Source: Chloroflexota bacterium (GTDB lineage: Bacteria > Chloroflexota > Anaerolineae > Aggregatilineales > J027). From it: a stretch of 64,000 bases of DNA. Position numbers and translations under genes: made by a program. Each line of letters begins with the position of its first letter. Positions within the stretch are counted from its first letter, which is position 1. The notes beneath the pieces are model-generated. The model did no database searches, was not told the origin of the DNA, and saw nothing but the letters and a program-made list of their open reading frames with translations. Below are positions 1 through 8,158 of this stretch, in pieces. The DNA is taken from contig QMIT01000001.1 in the NCBI GenBank assembly GCA_024434115.1, positions 124,001-188,000 on the forward strand, in the 5' to 3' direction.

Positions 1-1
1 A

Positions 2-769
2 CTTTGGAGTTATCGGGTTCTACTGCTCATTTGGCTGCGGTATAACATTTTGGCCCGCTATAGCCAAGCCACTTTAGGGATTTTGTGGATTATCCTGCTG
101 CCCCTTGCGACCTCCGGGGTGCTGGCCTTTGTTTTTTCGGAGTTTTTGCGAATTGGTGTAACCACGTCCGACGTTCCCTTTGTGACGTTCTTTTTGGCGG
201 CGTTGGTTCCGTGGACACTTTTTCAACAGAGCATTACCAAAGGCTCGACCAGCATCTTTAACCAGATTGGGTTGATCATTCAGGTTTATTTCCCGCGTGA
301 GATTTTGGTCTTGGTTACATTGGGCGAGGCACTGGTAGATGTATTTTTTATGTTCCTCGCCATGTTGCTTATTAATGCCATAAGTGGGGTTTGGCCGAAC
401 TGGTTCTATCTCTATCTGCCCCTGTTGATTTTGATACAGGGCGTTTTTATGTTGGGCCTGATGCTATTTTTGGGATCGTTGAGCGTGTTGGTGCGTGACA
501 TCCCGCAGTTGGTGGGGGTGGTGATGCAGCTCTTGTTTTATATGTCCCCCATTTTGTATCCGGCCTCATTTATCCCGGAGCGCTATCGGTTTATTTTGGC
601 AATCAACCCATTGGTGCCGTTATTCCAAGCCTATCGGGATGTGATTGTATATGCCAAGACACCCGATTTTTCGACCCTGTATTTTCCGTTGGTCGTTTCG
701 ATCATCGTGTTATTTATGGGCTATGTCTATTTTAAATCCAAAGAAGATGGTTTTGCGGATCGTCTATGA
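2..769 (+). CDS. polysaccharide export ABC transporter permease (5' partial)
   Basis: Membrane permease of an ABC-2 type exporter (Wzm/TagG-like), predicted to move lipid-linked polysaccharide or a wall polymer across the cytoplasmic membrane with the ATPase that follows. The frame is open from the left edge. Upstream of a TTG at 50 it reads LWSYRVLLLIWLRYNILARY, which continues naturally into the conserved start of the family (R-Y-x-Q-x-x-L-G-x-x-W), so the true start lies outside the window. About six hydrophobic segments follow, with the family's amphipathic Tyr/Phe-Pro-rich part near the middle. The stop overlaps the start of the ATPase gene by 4 bp (ATGA), which indicates translational coupling. 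Family assignment is firm; the substrate is inferred only from neighbouring glycosyltransferase genes. Confidence 0.88.
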   Translation, partial: LWSYRVLLLIWLRYNILARYSQATLGILWIILLPLATSGVLAFVFSEFLRIGVTTSDVPFVTFFLAALVPWTLFQQSITKGSTSIFNQIGLIIQVYFPREILVLVTLGEALVDVFFMFLAMLLINAISGVWPNWFYLYLPLLILIQGVFMLGLMLFLGSLSVLVRDIPQLVGVVMQLLFYMSPILYPASFIPERYRFILAINPLVPLFQAYRDVIVYAKTPDFSTLYFPLVVSIIVLFMGYVYFKSKEDGFADRL

Positions 770-1659
770 CTTCACTAATTGAACCCATTATCGTGGCTGA
801 CCACGTTTCTAAACGGTATGCCCAAAATGAAAGTCGTACCAGCTTACGGCATGAATTTAATGACATTGCCAAGCGGTTTTTGAAGCAGTCCATTGCCCGC
901 AAGCCTGTTGAGCCATTTTGGGCGCTGCGGGATGTGTCCTTTACTGTTCCGGCGGGGCAAACCGTTGGCATTGTAGGGCGTAATGGGTCTGGCAAAAGCA
1001 CTCTGTTCCGAACCTTGTGCGGGATTACTCACCCGACGGAAGGGTATGTGTCGGTGCGTGGTCGTTTCTCAACATTGATCGCTTTGGGGGCAGGGTTTAA
1101 TCAGGAGCGCAGTGGACGCGAGAATATCTACCTGAGTGCAGCAATTCAAGGGGTTCCCCCGCGTGAGATTGAACATGCGATCCATGACATTATTGAGTTT
1201 GCGGAATTGGGCCAGTTTATTGACTTGCCGGTGAAACGATATTCCAGCGGGATGTATGCCCGACTTGGCTTTAGTATCGCGGTGCATCTGAAGCCGGATA
1301 TTTTGTTTGTAGACGAAATCTTGGCGGTAGGGGATGCGGCATTTCAGGATAAGTGTATTGAGCGGATTTTGCAGATGAAAGCCGGTGGGCTGACCATGCT
1401 CATTGTGACCCACCAGACCGCCCAAGTAATAAAACTGTGTGATCGGGCGATTTGGCTGCATAAGGGCCGCATGATGATGGACGGGGACACCAAGGAGGTG
1501 ATGGAGAAATATCACCAGATGATTTATGAAACCGAAATCCTGCCGACCCTCACTACGCCATCAGAGGCGACACCCGTAACGACACCTGAGCCAACAGCCG
1601 AGGCAGGGTCGGAGGTTCAATCAGAACCCCTTACGTTAAGTACCCCCGATGCGCCGTAA
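766..1659 (+). CDS. polysaccharide export ABC transporter ATP-binding protein
   Basis: Cytoplasmic ATPase partner of the upstream permease, of the Wzt/TagH family. Walker A is GRNGSGKS at residues 71-78, the ABC signature reads YSSGMYARL, and Walker B is ILFVDE followed by the usual A-V-G-D-x-x-F-Q-x-K-C stretch of this subfamily. The N-terminal extension before the first strand is typical of polysaccharide exporters. The last about 40 residues are a Pro/Thr/Glu-rich tail, not a carbohydrate-binding Wzt C-terminal domain, so polymer recognition by a C-terminal domain is unlikely. The 3' end overlaps the convergent C39-like gene by 24 bp (1636-1659). Confidence 0.92.
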   Translation: MTSLIEPIIVADHVSKRYAQNESRTSLRHEFNDIAKRFLKQSIARKPVEPFWALRDVSFTVPAGQTVGIVGRNGSGKSTLFRTLCGITHPTEGYVSVRGRFSTLIALGAGFNQERSGRENIYLSAAIQGVPPREIEHAIHDIIEFAELGQFIDLPVKRYSSGMYARLGFSIAVHLKPDILFVDEILAVGDAAFQDKCIERILQMKAGGLTMLIVTHQTAQVIKLCDRAIWLHKGRMMMDGDTKEVMEKYHQMIYETEILPTLTTPSEATPVTTPEPTAEAGSEVQSEPLTLSTPDAP

Positions 1660-3033
1660 GGCAATCGCGGCCAGTTCATAGTTAGGGTTGCGCTGAAGGG
1701 CTTCTTGATATTCCGTCTGAGCCAAAGCGTAATTCCCCTGAATTTCGTAGACGCGCCCCAAATAGTAATACATCTCTTCGACATACGAAGTCGTCTTGAG
1801 GGTGCTGTTGACCAGTGTCCGCACATCTTCAAGGCGACTGGTTTGCAGTAGGGCTTCGAATACGCCATATTGATACCAGAAAAACCGATAAGGTAGGCCA
1901 AGATCAAGGGCTTGTTGATAGGCAGTCACGGCTTCGGGGTAGCGACCGATGGAGGTCAGTGATGTCCCCAAATTTGACCACACATAGGGATTTTCGGGGT
2001 CGCTGGCGGCTTCTTGTTGGGCGACTTGGGCCGCTTTTTGACGATTGAGGTTTTCGACCCAATCTGACCCCAAGAAGGCTGCTAATTCGCCCTCGCGCTC
2101 TGGCACGTAGATGACGATGAAGTTGCGATTAAAAGATTGCCATTGGCTGTCAAATTTGGTGCTTGGATAGGTGACGGTGGGGCGGCTATCACGTCCTAAA
2201 TAGGAATCATAGACTGTAATAGTGTCGGCGGGGGTGTCATAGGCGATGACGGTTTCATAATGCCCAAACCAGCCTTCGCCCGCAGGCTCATAGCCCGATT
2301 CAACAATCACCACAAAACGATTGGCGATCAGCCAGCGGATTTGGTCGAGTGAACCTGCCATGCGCCAAATGGCTTTTAGGTTGGTGAAGCGGTTGACATA
2401 ATCCACCATCTGTTGTGGGGTGACATTTTTGTCTTCGCGGTCAGGTTTTAAATAAGTGGCGGTATCATCCTGTGTGCCCTGCCAATTGAAATAGGACAGG
2501 CCCATCGCCAAATTTGCAGGCCCACAGTTATTCCAACCCTGTTGAAAAAACTTGACCCCTTCCAGTGTATAGGCTTGGGGTGGGGGCAGTGGTGTAGGGG
2601 TGGGAGGAATCGGCGTTGGACTTGGTGGGACGGTTGGTGGCAGGGTCGGTGCAGCAGCGGTCAAAACAAAGGCGGTTTGTGTTTGGGCCACAAAAATAGA
2701 TTCCAGCGTTGCCCCATTATCAATCGTGGGAGTCACAGACGGCGTGGGGGTCAGGCTGGGTGGCAGGGTATTGGTCGGCGTGAGGGTCGGGGCAGGTGTA
2801 TGGGTGATGACTTGATAGGCCACCACCCGCTTGGGTGATATTGACTCGGCCCGTCGAAAATGGAATTCTGGTAGTACAACAGGCAGTACAATAAAAATCA
2901 ACAAAATTGGCACGACAAAGCCAATGTTAAAGCCGAAAATGAGCCACGCCAAACGGCCTGACCAGTTGCTGCCTTCTTCATGTTCCCACTGATCTACGGT
3001 TTGTAGACGGGGGATGGGGCGGCCTTGATCCAT
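1636..3033 (-). CDS. membrane-anchored C39-like cysteine peptidase with TPR repeats
   Basis: 465 residues. A single transmembrane segment at about 25-52 is followed by a Pro/Thr-rich linker (about 80-150), a Peptidase_C39_2-like domain and TPR-type helices at about 350-465. The papain-like residues are visible: Cys170 in NCGPANLAMG, His258 in GHYETV and Asp276 in VYDSY. The domain is therefore probably outside the membrane, where it could cleave or bind a peptide or wall substrate. ATG at 3033 is preceded by GGAG. The gene for a one-pass membrane protein lies 18 bp upstream, so the two are likely co-transcribed. C39 domains in exporters process leader peptides, but there is no transporter fusion here and the substrate is unknown. 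Confidence 0.75.
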   Translation of the reverse strand: MDQGRPIPRLQTVDQWEHEEGSNWSGRLAWLIFGFNIGFVVPILLIFIVLPVVLPEFHFRRAESISPKRVVAYQVITHTPAPTLTPTNTLPPSLTPTPSVTPTIDNGATLESIFVAQTQTAFVLTAAAPTLPPTVPPSPTPIPPTPTPLPPPQAYTLEGVKFFQQGWNNCGPANLAMGLSYFNWQGTQDDTATYLKPDREDKNVTPQQMVDYVNRFTNLKAIWRMAGSLDQIRWLIANRFVVIVESGYEPAGEGWFGHYETVIAYDTPADTITVYDSYLGRDSRPTVTYPSTKFDSQWQSFNRNFIVIYVPEREGELAAFLGSDWVENLNRQKAAQVAQQEAASDPENPYVWSNLGTSLTSIGRYPEAVTAYQQALDLGLPYRFFWYQYGVFEALLQTSRLEDVRTLVNSTLKTTSYVEEMYYYLGRVYEIQGNYALAQTEYQEALQRNPNYELAAIALRRIGGT

Positions 3034-3051
3034 CCTACTACTCCAAAACTT

Positions 3052-4470
3052 TTAGTTCATGCGTTTCCACGTTGATCCCACCCAGCGGAAGATGATTTGT
3101 TCCCGCTGACTGGTGTCATTCGGATTAGAAAGGGCGTCCACATAGGCGAATAAATTTCCATCAGGGTCGCTGGTGATAACGGTTCCGTTTACTACCGGGG
3201 TGATTTGATTGGGATCATAGCTGACACAGCGGGCATTGGCCGCCGCCGTCGCGTTGGGGGTTTCATCGTATAACTGATAACAAGCGGGTTGATTTTGATC
3301 TCCCAGAGTCGTTTTTTCAAGTTCCAAGCGCCATTGGAAATAATCGTTCCAATAAAAACCATTAAGACGCTCAAGTCCTAAATCTTGAAGGGCGACACTG
3401 CTTGTGACCGCCTGTAAATCGCTGAAAGTCGAATCAGGCCGCAGATTATTCAAAATTTGACCGGGGGCATTCCCACCAAAAGCGGTAGTAAAGGTTGTAA
3501 AAAAGCGTGACCCATCCGCTGGATTGGCGGTAAATTCGCCTGCCAGCCACGCCACGACTTCTCGCTGCAACCATTCAGCATCACTATAGTCGTTGGGACG
3601 AAAGTTATTCCCGCGAGTGTAAGTTACGAGTTTTTCGGCCAATAGTTGGGCAAGCATGGCCTCAGTTTCGGGCGTAAAAGGCACATCGTTACGGGCACGT
3701 CCAACCAATAAGGGTGAGGGTAGGCGGACTTTCCATTCCTCATACAAATCCCATTCCGGGCCGGGCAGCGTTTCGGGGGCGATTTCGATGGTCAATTGGG
3801 CTTGACCCGCCGAGCAAATCAGCAGGGTGCAGGCTTCATCCCACCAACCATCTACTTGATTTGCCAATGCCTCCGCCATACGACGGTCAAGATCATGATA
3901 GGTGACTTTTAGACTGCCCTTATCAATCGTTTTTTCATCACCCCAAAATTCGACATCCGGGGGGACACGCCGCCAGCCTGCTTGACCATTCACGTTGTCT
4001 TCATAGAGCCAATAGAACCACACGACGTGGTAGGGCACACCCGCGATTTTTTCCTCGAGCACGACTCGTCCGCGCGGCTCATCAATCGTGACAGAGACGA
4101 CCTTTCCGGTCAATTCAAGTAGCCCGGCCTGTTTAAGTTCCTGATATTCATTGAAGAGATCACGTTGATTTTGCAACCAATCTTCGCTGGCACTGCGCTT
4201 AACTTGCATGTAGTTGGATAGGTTGCCGACCTTAATGGCAGTAATTTCAACGTCTACCGTATCTAGGAGATTCTGGCGCACCTGATTATCTACGGCACGC
4301 AGCCGCCAAATAATGCCACCTAAGACGCCGCCGAGGAGACAAGCCAAGACCGCCATGCCCAATAGTAAATTACGCCGCTGCCGACGCCGATAGCGCTTGG
4401 CATTGGGGTCTTCGGTGGCCCGTTGTTTGGCCCGCTCCGATTCAATTTGCCAGTCGAGTTGGATACCCAT
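3052..4470 (-). CDS. conserved one-pass membrane protein of unknown function
   Basis: 472 residues. A basic Arg-rich cytoplasmic start is followed by one transmembrane helix at about 34-56 and a long soluble part. No family was recognised. A central stretch has NTF2/IMS-like character (short beta segments rich in Trp and Tyr around WFYWLYED), and the second half contains a region resembling basic, Trp-rich domains that follow. The same helix-plus-extracytoplasmic layout as the downstream C39-like protein, and the 18-bp gap, suggest a two-gene operon acting at the cell surface. GGAAAG lies before the ATG. Function unassigned. Confidence 0.6.
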   Translation of the reverse strand: MGIQLDWQIESERAKQRATEDPNAKRYRRRQRRNLLLGMAVLACLLGGVLGGIIWRLRAVDNQVRQNLLDTVDVEITAIKVGNLSNYMQVKRSASEDWLQNQRDLFNEYQELKQAGLLELTGKVVSVTIDEPRGRVVLEEKIAGVPYHVVWFYWLYEDNVNGQAGWRRVPPDVEFWGDEKTIDKGSLKVTYHDLDRRMAEALANQVDGWWDEACTLLICSAGQAQLTIEIAPETLPGPEWDLYEEWKVRLPSPLLVGRARNDVPFTPETEAMLAQLLAEKLVTYTRGNNFRPNDYSDAEWLQREVVAWLAGEFTANPADGSRFFTTFTTAFGGNAPGQILNNLRPDSTFSDLQAVTSSVALQDLGLERLNGFYWNDYFQWRLELEKTTLGDQNQPACYQLYDETPNATAAANARCVSYDPNQITPVVNGTVITSDPDGNLFAYVDALSNPNDTSQREQIIFRWVGSTWKRMN

Positions 4471-4569
4471 TCAATTCTTTCCAATAAGCCTAGCCCAAGA
4501 GGGCCTTAGACTAGGAAATTCGAGGAAGCCTGTCAAGAGTGCTTTGTCAGTGATTCGCCTACGCCTGTC

Positions 4570-5364
4570 TTAAAGCGAGGCGGGAGTGACATCTCCCACC
4601 AAAATCCGTTGTACTACATCATGACTATCTCTGACCAGCAGGGCACCCGTAGCATCTACGTTTTCGGCAGTGCCCGAAATAATTCCACTAGCGGTCTGGA
4701 TATTGACGATTTGACCAATTGTAGAAAGCCATGTCCGCCATGTATCTAATAAAACTGGCTCGGAAATTTTGTCCACCCAGTGTTCAAGATGAGCGATTAT
4801 CTCCGCAGCAAGGGAGGCACGACTGACCGCCTCTTGGGTAAAAGCCTCAAGGCTGACCGCTCCGTCTGCTAAAGGTGTGCCCATAAAATTCACCCGCACG
4901 TTAATGCCAACCCCGACAATGACGGCCTGCAATTGGTCACCAAGCCAAAGGGCCTCGGTCAAAATGCCTGCCACTTTGCGTCCAGCCAGATGAACATCGT
5001 TGGGCCACTTGAGTTTAATCACACCGGGAATCAGTAGGGGATTGAGCGTTTCGGCAACAGCGACGCCAGCGGCCATCGTAACTCGTTGTAGGTGTTCGGG
5101 AGCTAGGTGGGGACGCAGAATGATACTCATGGCAAGGGCTTGCCCGGCAGGAGTGTGCCACTGGCGATTGAGACGACCTCGACCCGCCACCTGCTCATCC
5201 GCGATGACTACGGCGTATGAGGGCAGGTCTGGTTCGGCCTTCAGCCATTCGCGGGCCATATCCATTGTGCTGCTGACACGGGAATAAAATCGAAAAGGGT
5301 GGTGTTTTAGGGCTTCTTTTAGGGATGCCTCGTTCAAAACGTCGGATGGGTTGGATTCTACCAT
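4570..5364 (-). CDS. birA: biotin--[acetyl-CoA-carboxylase] ligase, class I (no DNA-binding domain)
   Basis: Activates biotin with ATP to biotinyl-5'-AMP and transfers it to the carrier lysine of biotin-dependent carboxylases. The biotinyl-AMP loop is GRGRLNRQW (residues 61-69), and KWPNDVHLAGRKVAGIL supplies the conserved Lys-Trp-Pro-Asn-Asp and second Lys. The short C-terminal SH3-like cap is also present. The protein is 264 residues and lacks the N-terminal winged helix of bifunctional BirA, so it should not repress a biotin operon. It sits 24 bp downstream of the sugar-transferase gene and is probably read from the same transcript, though the two have no obvious functional link. Confidence 0.93.
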   Translation of the reverse strand: MVESNPSDVLNEASLKEALKHHPFRFYSRVSSTMDMAREWLKAEPDLPSYAVVIADEQVAGRGRLNRQWHTPAGQALAMSIILRPHLAPEHLQRVTMAAGVAVAETLNPLLIPGVIKLKWPNDVHLAGRKVAGILTEALWLGDQLQAVIVGVGINVRVNFMGTPLADGAVSLEAFTQEAVSRASLAAEIIAHLEHWVDKISEPVLLDTWRTWLSTIGQIVNIQTASGIISGTAENVDATGALLVRDSHDVVQRILVGDVTPASL

Positions 5365-5388
5365 AAATCTAGTTTGTTCCTCTGATCA

Positions 5389-6816
5389 CTAAAATGCCCC
5401 ACGCCGACTGATGACCGCCGGAATGGTGCGCAATAAAATGACAAAATCTAACCAAATCGAATAATTTTGAATATAGTATAAATCATCTTCGGTGCTGAGG
5501 TGCATCATGGTGCCGGCACGTCCATTGATTTGCCACCAACCTGTCATCCCTGCCGGAATTTCAAAACGTTTTTTTTGCCATGGCTCATATAGGCTGACAA
5601 TCCAAGGCATCTCCGGACGCGGGCCGACCAAACTCATATCACCCTTGAGCACGTTAACCAATTGGGGTAGCTCATCAATGCTCATGCGGCGCAAAAATCG
5701 GCCAAAGCGCGTCACACGCGGGTCATCGGGGTCTTTGTGGATAATGTTGCCGTTTGTATCAACCTTCGTGACCTCATCTTGCCGCCCTTCAGCATCTTTC
5801 ACCATCGTGCGGAACTTGTACATTTTAAAGGGGCGCATTCCTTCGCCGATGCGATCTTGGGCAAAAATGATCGGGCCACGCGACGTGAGGATAACCCCTA
5901 ACCCCACGATCAGTAGGAGAGGGAGGGCAAGAATCAGCAGAATGGAACTAAGCGTGACATCTACCACCCGTTTGACAAGGCGCTGCGATGAACTGAGGCG
6001 AGGTTCGCGCAGACCAATCAACGGCATTTTTTCCAGTTCTTCGACTGTGCTAAATAGGTACTGCATTTCGCGCAGGTCGGGCGCAAAACGAATGGCGACT
6101 CCACACTCGTGTAGTTGCTGCACCAACTGGCGTAAATGGATATAGTCTGGTTCTTCGAGGGCCAAAATGACCTCATCAATGGCATGTTCATCAAGCAACT
6201 CCACCACCTGTGACACTTTGCCCAAAATCGGGGCATCTGTGACTACTGTGGTTTCGGGCAGCCCATCGTCGTGGGCATAGCCAGCTAAAAAGACTCCTGT
6301 CCAAGCATAGGCTCGCACTTGACGGCTTATCTGCTGGGCCAATTCACCCGTGCCCACGACCAACACGCGGCGGCTGTCATAGGTTCGTCCGCCGGTGAGT
6401 CGAAAATAAACCCGCATAGTGGTGCGATAGCCGATGGTCAACCCACCCGCAAAGGACACGAGCAAAACGGCCTGTAGATGGGAATAGGTGCGGGAAGCCA
6501 TGTAAAGCATCCCAAAAAAGATAAAAATGGCGATAAAGGTGCCTTTTAATAACGCACCGATTTCAAGCAGCAGACGGTAGGTTTGGCGGGGGGAGTAGGC
6601 TCCGACGGCATTCAAAATGATTAGCCATGCAATCGGAAACACGATATAGAACCACCAAGGCGTCGGCGAGGCGTTGTCGGTGGGGATGGGTTTGCCAATT
6701 CCAGAATCAAATAGGGCGGCACGTATGACTGCGGCAAGCCGAACAGCCAGCATCGCACAAATAAAATCTAGGCTAAGTAGAAACGTCATGAATGAAACGC
6801 TAAAACCGCGTGTCAT
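5389..6816 (-). CDS. polyprenyl-phosphate sugar-1-phosphate transferase (exopolysaccharide initiation)
   Basis: Initiating enzyme of surface polysaccharide synthesis: it transfers a sugar-1-phosphate from a nucleotide sugar to undecaprenyl phosphate at the membrane. 475 residues with four to five N-terminal helices (about 1-115), a Rossmann-like CoA_binding_3 domain (about 150-270) beginning RRVLVVGTGELA, another membrane helix near 290-310, and a C-terminal bacterial sugar transferase domain with MYKFRTM, DELPQLVNVLKGDMSLVGPRPE and the GMTGWWQINGR end. All family hallmarks are intact. It fits with the export ABC genes and the GT2 gene nearby as dispersed parts of a polysaccharide pathway. 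The sugar cannot be told from sequence. Confidence 0.92.
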   Translation of the reverse strand: MTRGFSVSFMTFLLSLDFICAMLAVRLAAVIRAALFDSGIGKPIPTDNASPTPWWFYIVFPIAWLIILNAVGAYSPRQTYRLLLEIGALLKGTFIAIFIFFGMLYMASRTYSHLQAVLLVSFAGGLTIGYRTTMRVYFRLTGGRTYDSRRVLVVGTGELAQQISRQVRAYAWTGVFLAGYAHDDGLPETTVVTDAPILGKVSQVVELLDEHAIDEVILALEEPDYIHLRQLVQQLHECGVAIRFAPDLREMQYLFSTVEELEKMPLIGLREPRLSSSQRLVKRVVDVTLSSILLILALPLLLIVGLGVILTSRGPIIFAQDRIGEGMRPFKMYKFRTMVKDAEGRQDEVTKVDTNGNIIHKDPDDPRVTRFGRFLRRMSIDELPQLVNVLKGDMSLVGPRPEMPWIVSLYEPWQKKRFEIPAGMTGWWQINGRAGTMMHLSTEDDLYYIQNYSIWLDFVILLRTIPAVISRRGAF

Positions 6817-6970
6817 GGGTTTAAGTATAGCTCCCTTTTTTTTCGAGCCTCGCGCCAGACCATTCTAGAGGCAGATGGTTTCTTGCACAAGGTATCATGG
6901 AATGGCCTCGCGTGCCTTTATGGGATGGATACTAATAATATACCGCCTCTTAGCGATTGCCGAATCTTGG

Positions 6971-6976
6971 TACAAT
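6971..6976 (+). promoter_or_regulatory. probable -10 element (TACAAT) for the GT2 gene
   Basis: TACAAT lies in a divergent intergenic region. Its position argues that a TTG at 6957 and an ATG at 6975 are not the translation start of the downstream gene. No good -35 hexamer is visible at 17 bp. This is a motif match only. Confidence 0.35.
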
Positions 6977-7019
6977 GAGTCGTGTCTATTTTGCCACTAT
7001 GAGGGTTATAGTTTCACAC

Positions 7020-8042
7020 ATGACGAATCAACCGTTACCGCGTGTTTGTGTGGGCCTGATTACGTATAACTCTATGCGTGACCTACCTGCTGTTATGCTA
7101 GGGCTTGAATTACAGGACTACCCATCGCTGCAAGTGATTATTTTGGATAATGTTTCACAAGATGACAGTGTGAAATTTGTCCAAGACCATGCGGCTTTTG
7201 CCAAACTGATAGTGAATTCAGTCAATGTGGGATTTGCACGGGGGCATAATCAAATTCTGGCAGCGGCCCAACTTGGCCCTGATGATTATTATCTGGCGTT
7301 AAATGCCGATCTTGTTCTTTCGTCGAATTATGTTACACAATTATTGGAATCTCTTCGCAATAATGGTGCGGATTGGGGAATCGGCAAGCTGTATCAGATG
7401 GATGAACAAGGCCGCCCGACTCGCCAACTCTACAGCACGGGTCATGCTATGCTGCGTGGAGGCTACGCGCTGAATATCGGTAAGGGGCTAGAGGATATAG
7501 GGCAATTTGATGAAGGGCGCGAGGTGTTTGGTGCACCGGGGGCGGCTGTCCTGATTAGCCAAAAATTGATTACTGCCGTTGCACCGGATGGGGAATTATT
7601 CGATGCGGATATGTTTTTCTATTCAGAAGATACGGATTTGGATTGGCGAGCACGCTTGCAAGGGTTTAAATGCTGGTACGAACCGACAGCGGTGGCCTAT
7701 CATCGGGGCAGCCGACGTGAATCGCTGAATGCACAGGGGCTTGGGAACCGTTATCTGAGTGTCATCAAAAATGCCTTCCTGTTGGATTTACTGATCTACA
7801 ATGCACCCCTCATCGTTTTTCATTGTGCGGTACGACTTATCATCACGCCGAAACGCGGTTGGGTGATGACACGCAAAGTGATTACCCATGCTCGGCGTAT
7901 GTGGCGCAAACGAAGCAGGCCCGTTGTTACACGGAGGTATATGCTGAACTGGTTTCAATGGGGAACATGGCAACTCTCCGATCAGCCGATTAGCACACGT
8001 GATAGGTTGGGGAGTTTTTGGCGAAAATTAAAAGGGCGGTAA
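7020..8042 (+). CDS. GT2-family glycosyltransferase
   Basis: Predicted inverting glycosyltransferase of the rhamnosyltransferase-like GT-A type, adding a sugar from a nucleotide donor during surface polysaccharide assembly. The first strand VGLITYNS, the LDNVSQDDS segment, NVGFARGHNQ and the DXD-like ALNADLVL are all family features; PGAAVLISQ and DMFFYSEDTDLDWRAR with a terminal Arg/Lys-rich tail complete the fold. I chose ATG at 7020 because the GT-A core begins about 10 residues later; in-frame starts at 6999 and 6975 are possible, and no start has a clear ribosome-binding site. It is divergent from the sugar-transferase gene. Acceptor and donor are unknown. Confidence 0.88.
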   Translation: MTNQPLPRVCVGLITYNSMRDLPAVMLGLELQDYPSLQVIILDNVSQDDSVKFVQDHAAFAKLIVNSVNVGFARGHNQILAAAQLGPDDYYLALNADLVLSSNYVTQLLESLRNNGADWGIGKLYQMDEQGRPTRQLYSTGHAMLRGGYALNIGKGLEDIGQFDEGREVFGAPGAAVLISQKLITAVAPDGELFDADMFFYSEDTDLDWRARLQGFKCWYEPTAVAYHRGSRRESLNAQGLGNRYLSVIKNAFLLDLLIYNAPLIVFHCAVRLIITPKRGWVMTRKVITHARRMWRKRSRPVVTRRYMLNWFQWGTWQLSDQPISTRDRLGSFWRKLKGR

Positions 8043-8048
8043 AACAAA

Positions 8049-8087
8049 CCCCATCCCCAACCCTTCCCCGAACACAGGGAAGGGCTT
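8049..8087. repeat. dispersed GC-rich palindromic repeat, family A, copy 1
   Basis: The copy begins CCCCATCCCCAACCC and folds into a hairpin (CTTCCC.. with GGGAAGGG). It lies just after the GT2 stop codon. Two sister copies are at 32436-32475 and 60512-60556, all in the same + orientation. It may work as a hairpin at the 3' end of the GT2 transcript. Confidence 0.7.
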
Positions 8088-8158
8088 TCTGTTGTTAGAT
8101 TAACCACCGCTAGGGAAGGGTTTTATGAGGTTGGATTAGCCGCCCCTTGAATGGTTTA

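Noticed and set aside
50-769. TTG at 50 as the start of the permease
   Set aside because: The frame is open to the window edge, and the residues before it match the family, so the gene is cut by the left edge.
5492-6145. 217-codon open frame on the + strand opposite the sugar transferase
   Set aside because: Arg/Ser-rich shadow of a conserved gene with no domain features.
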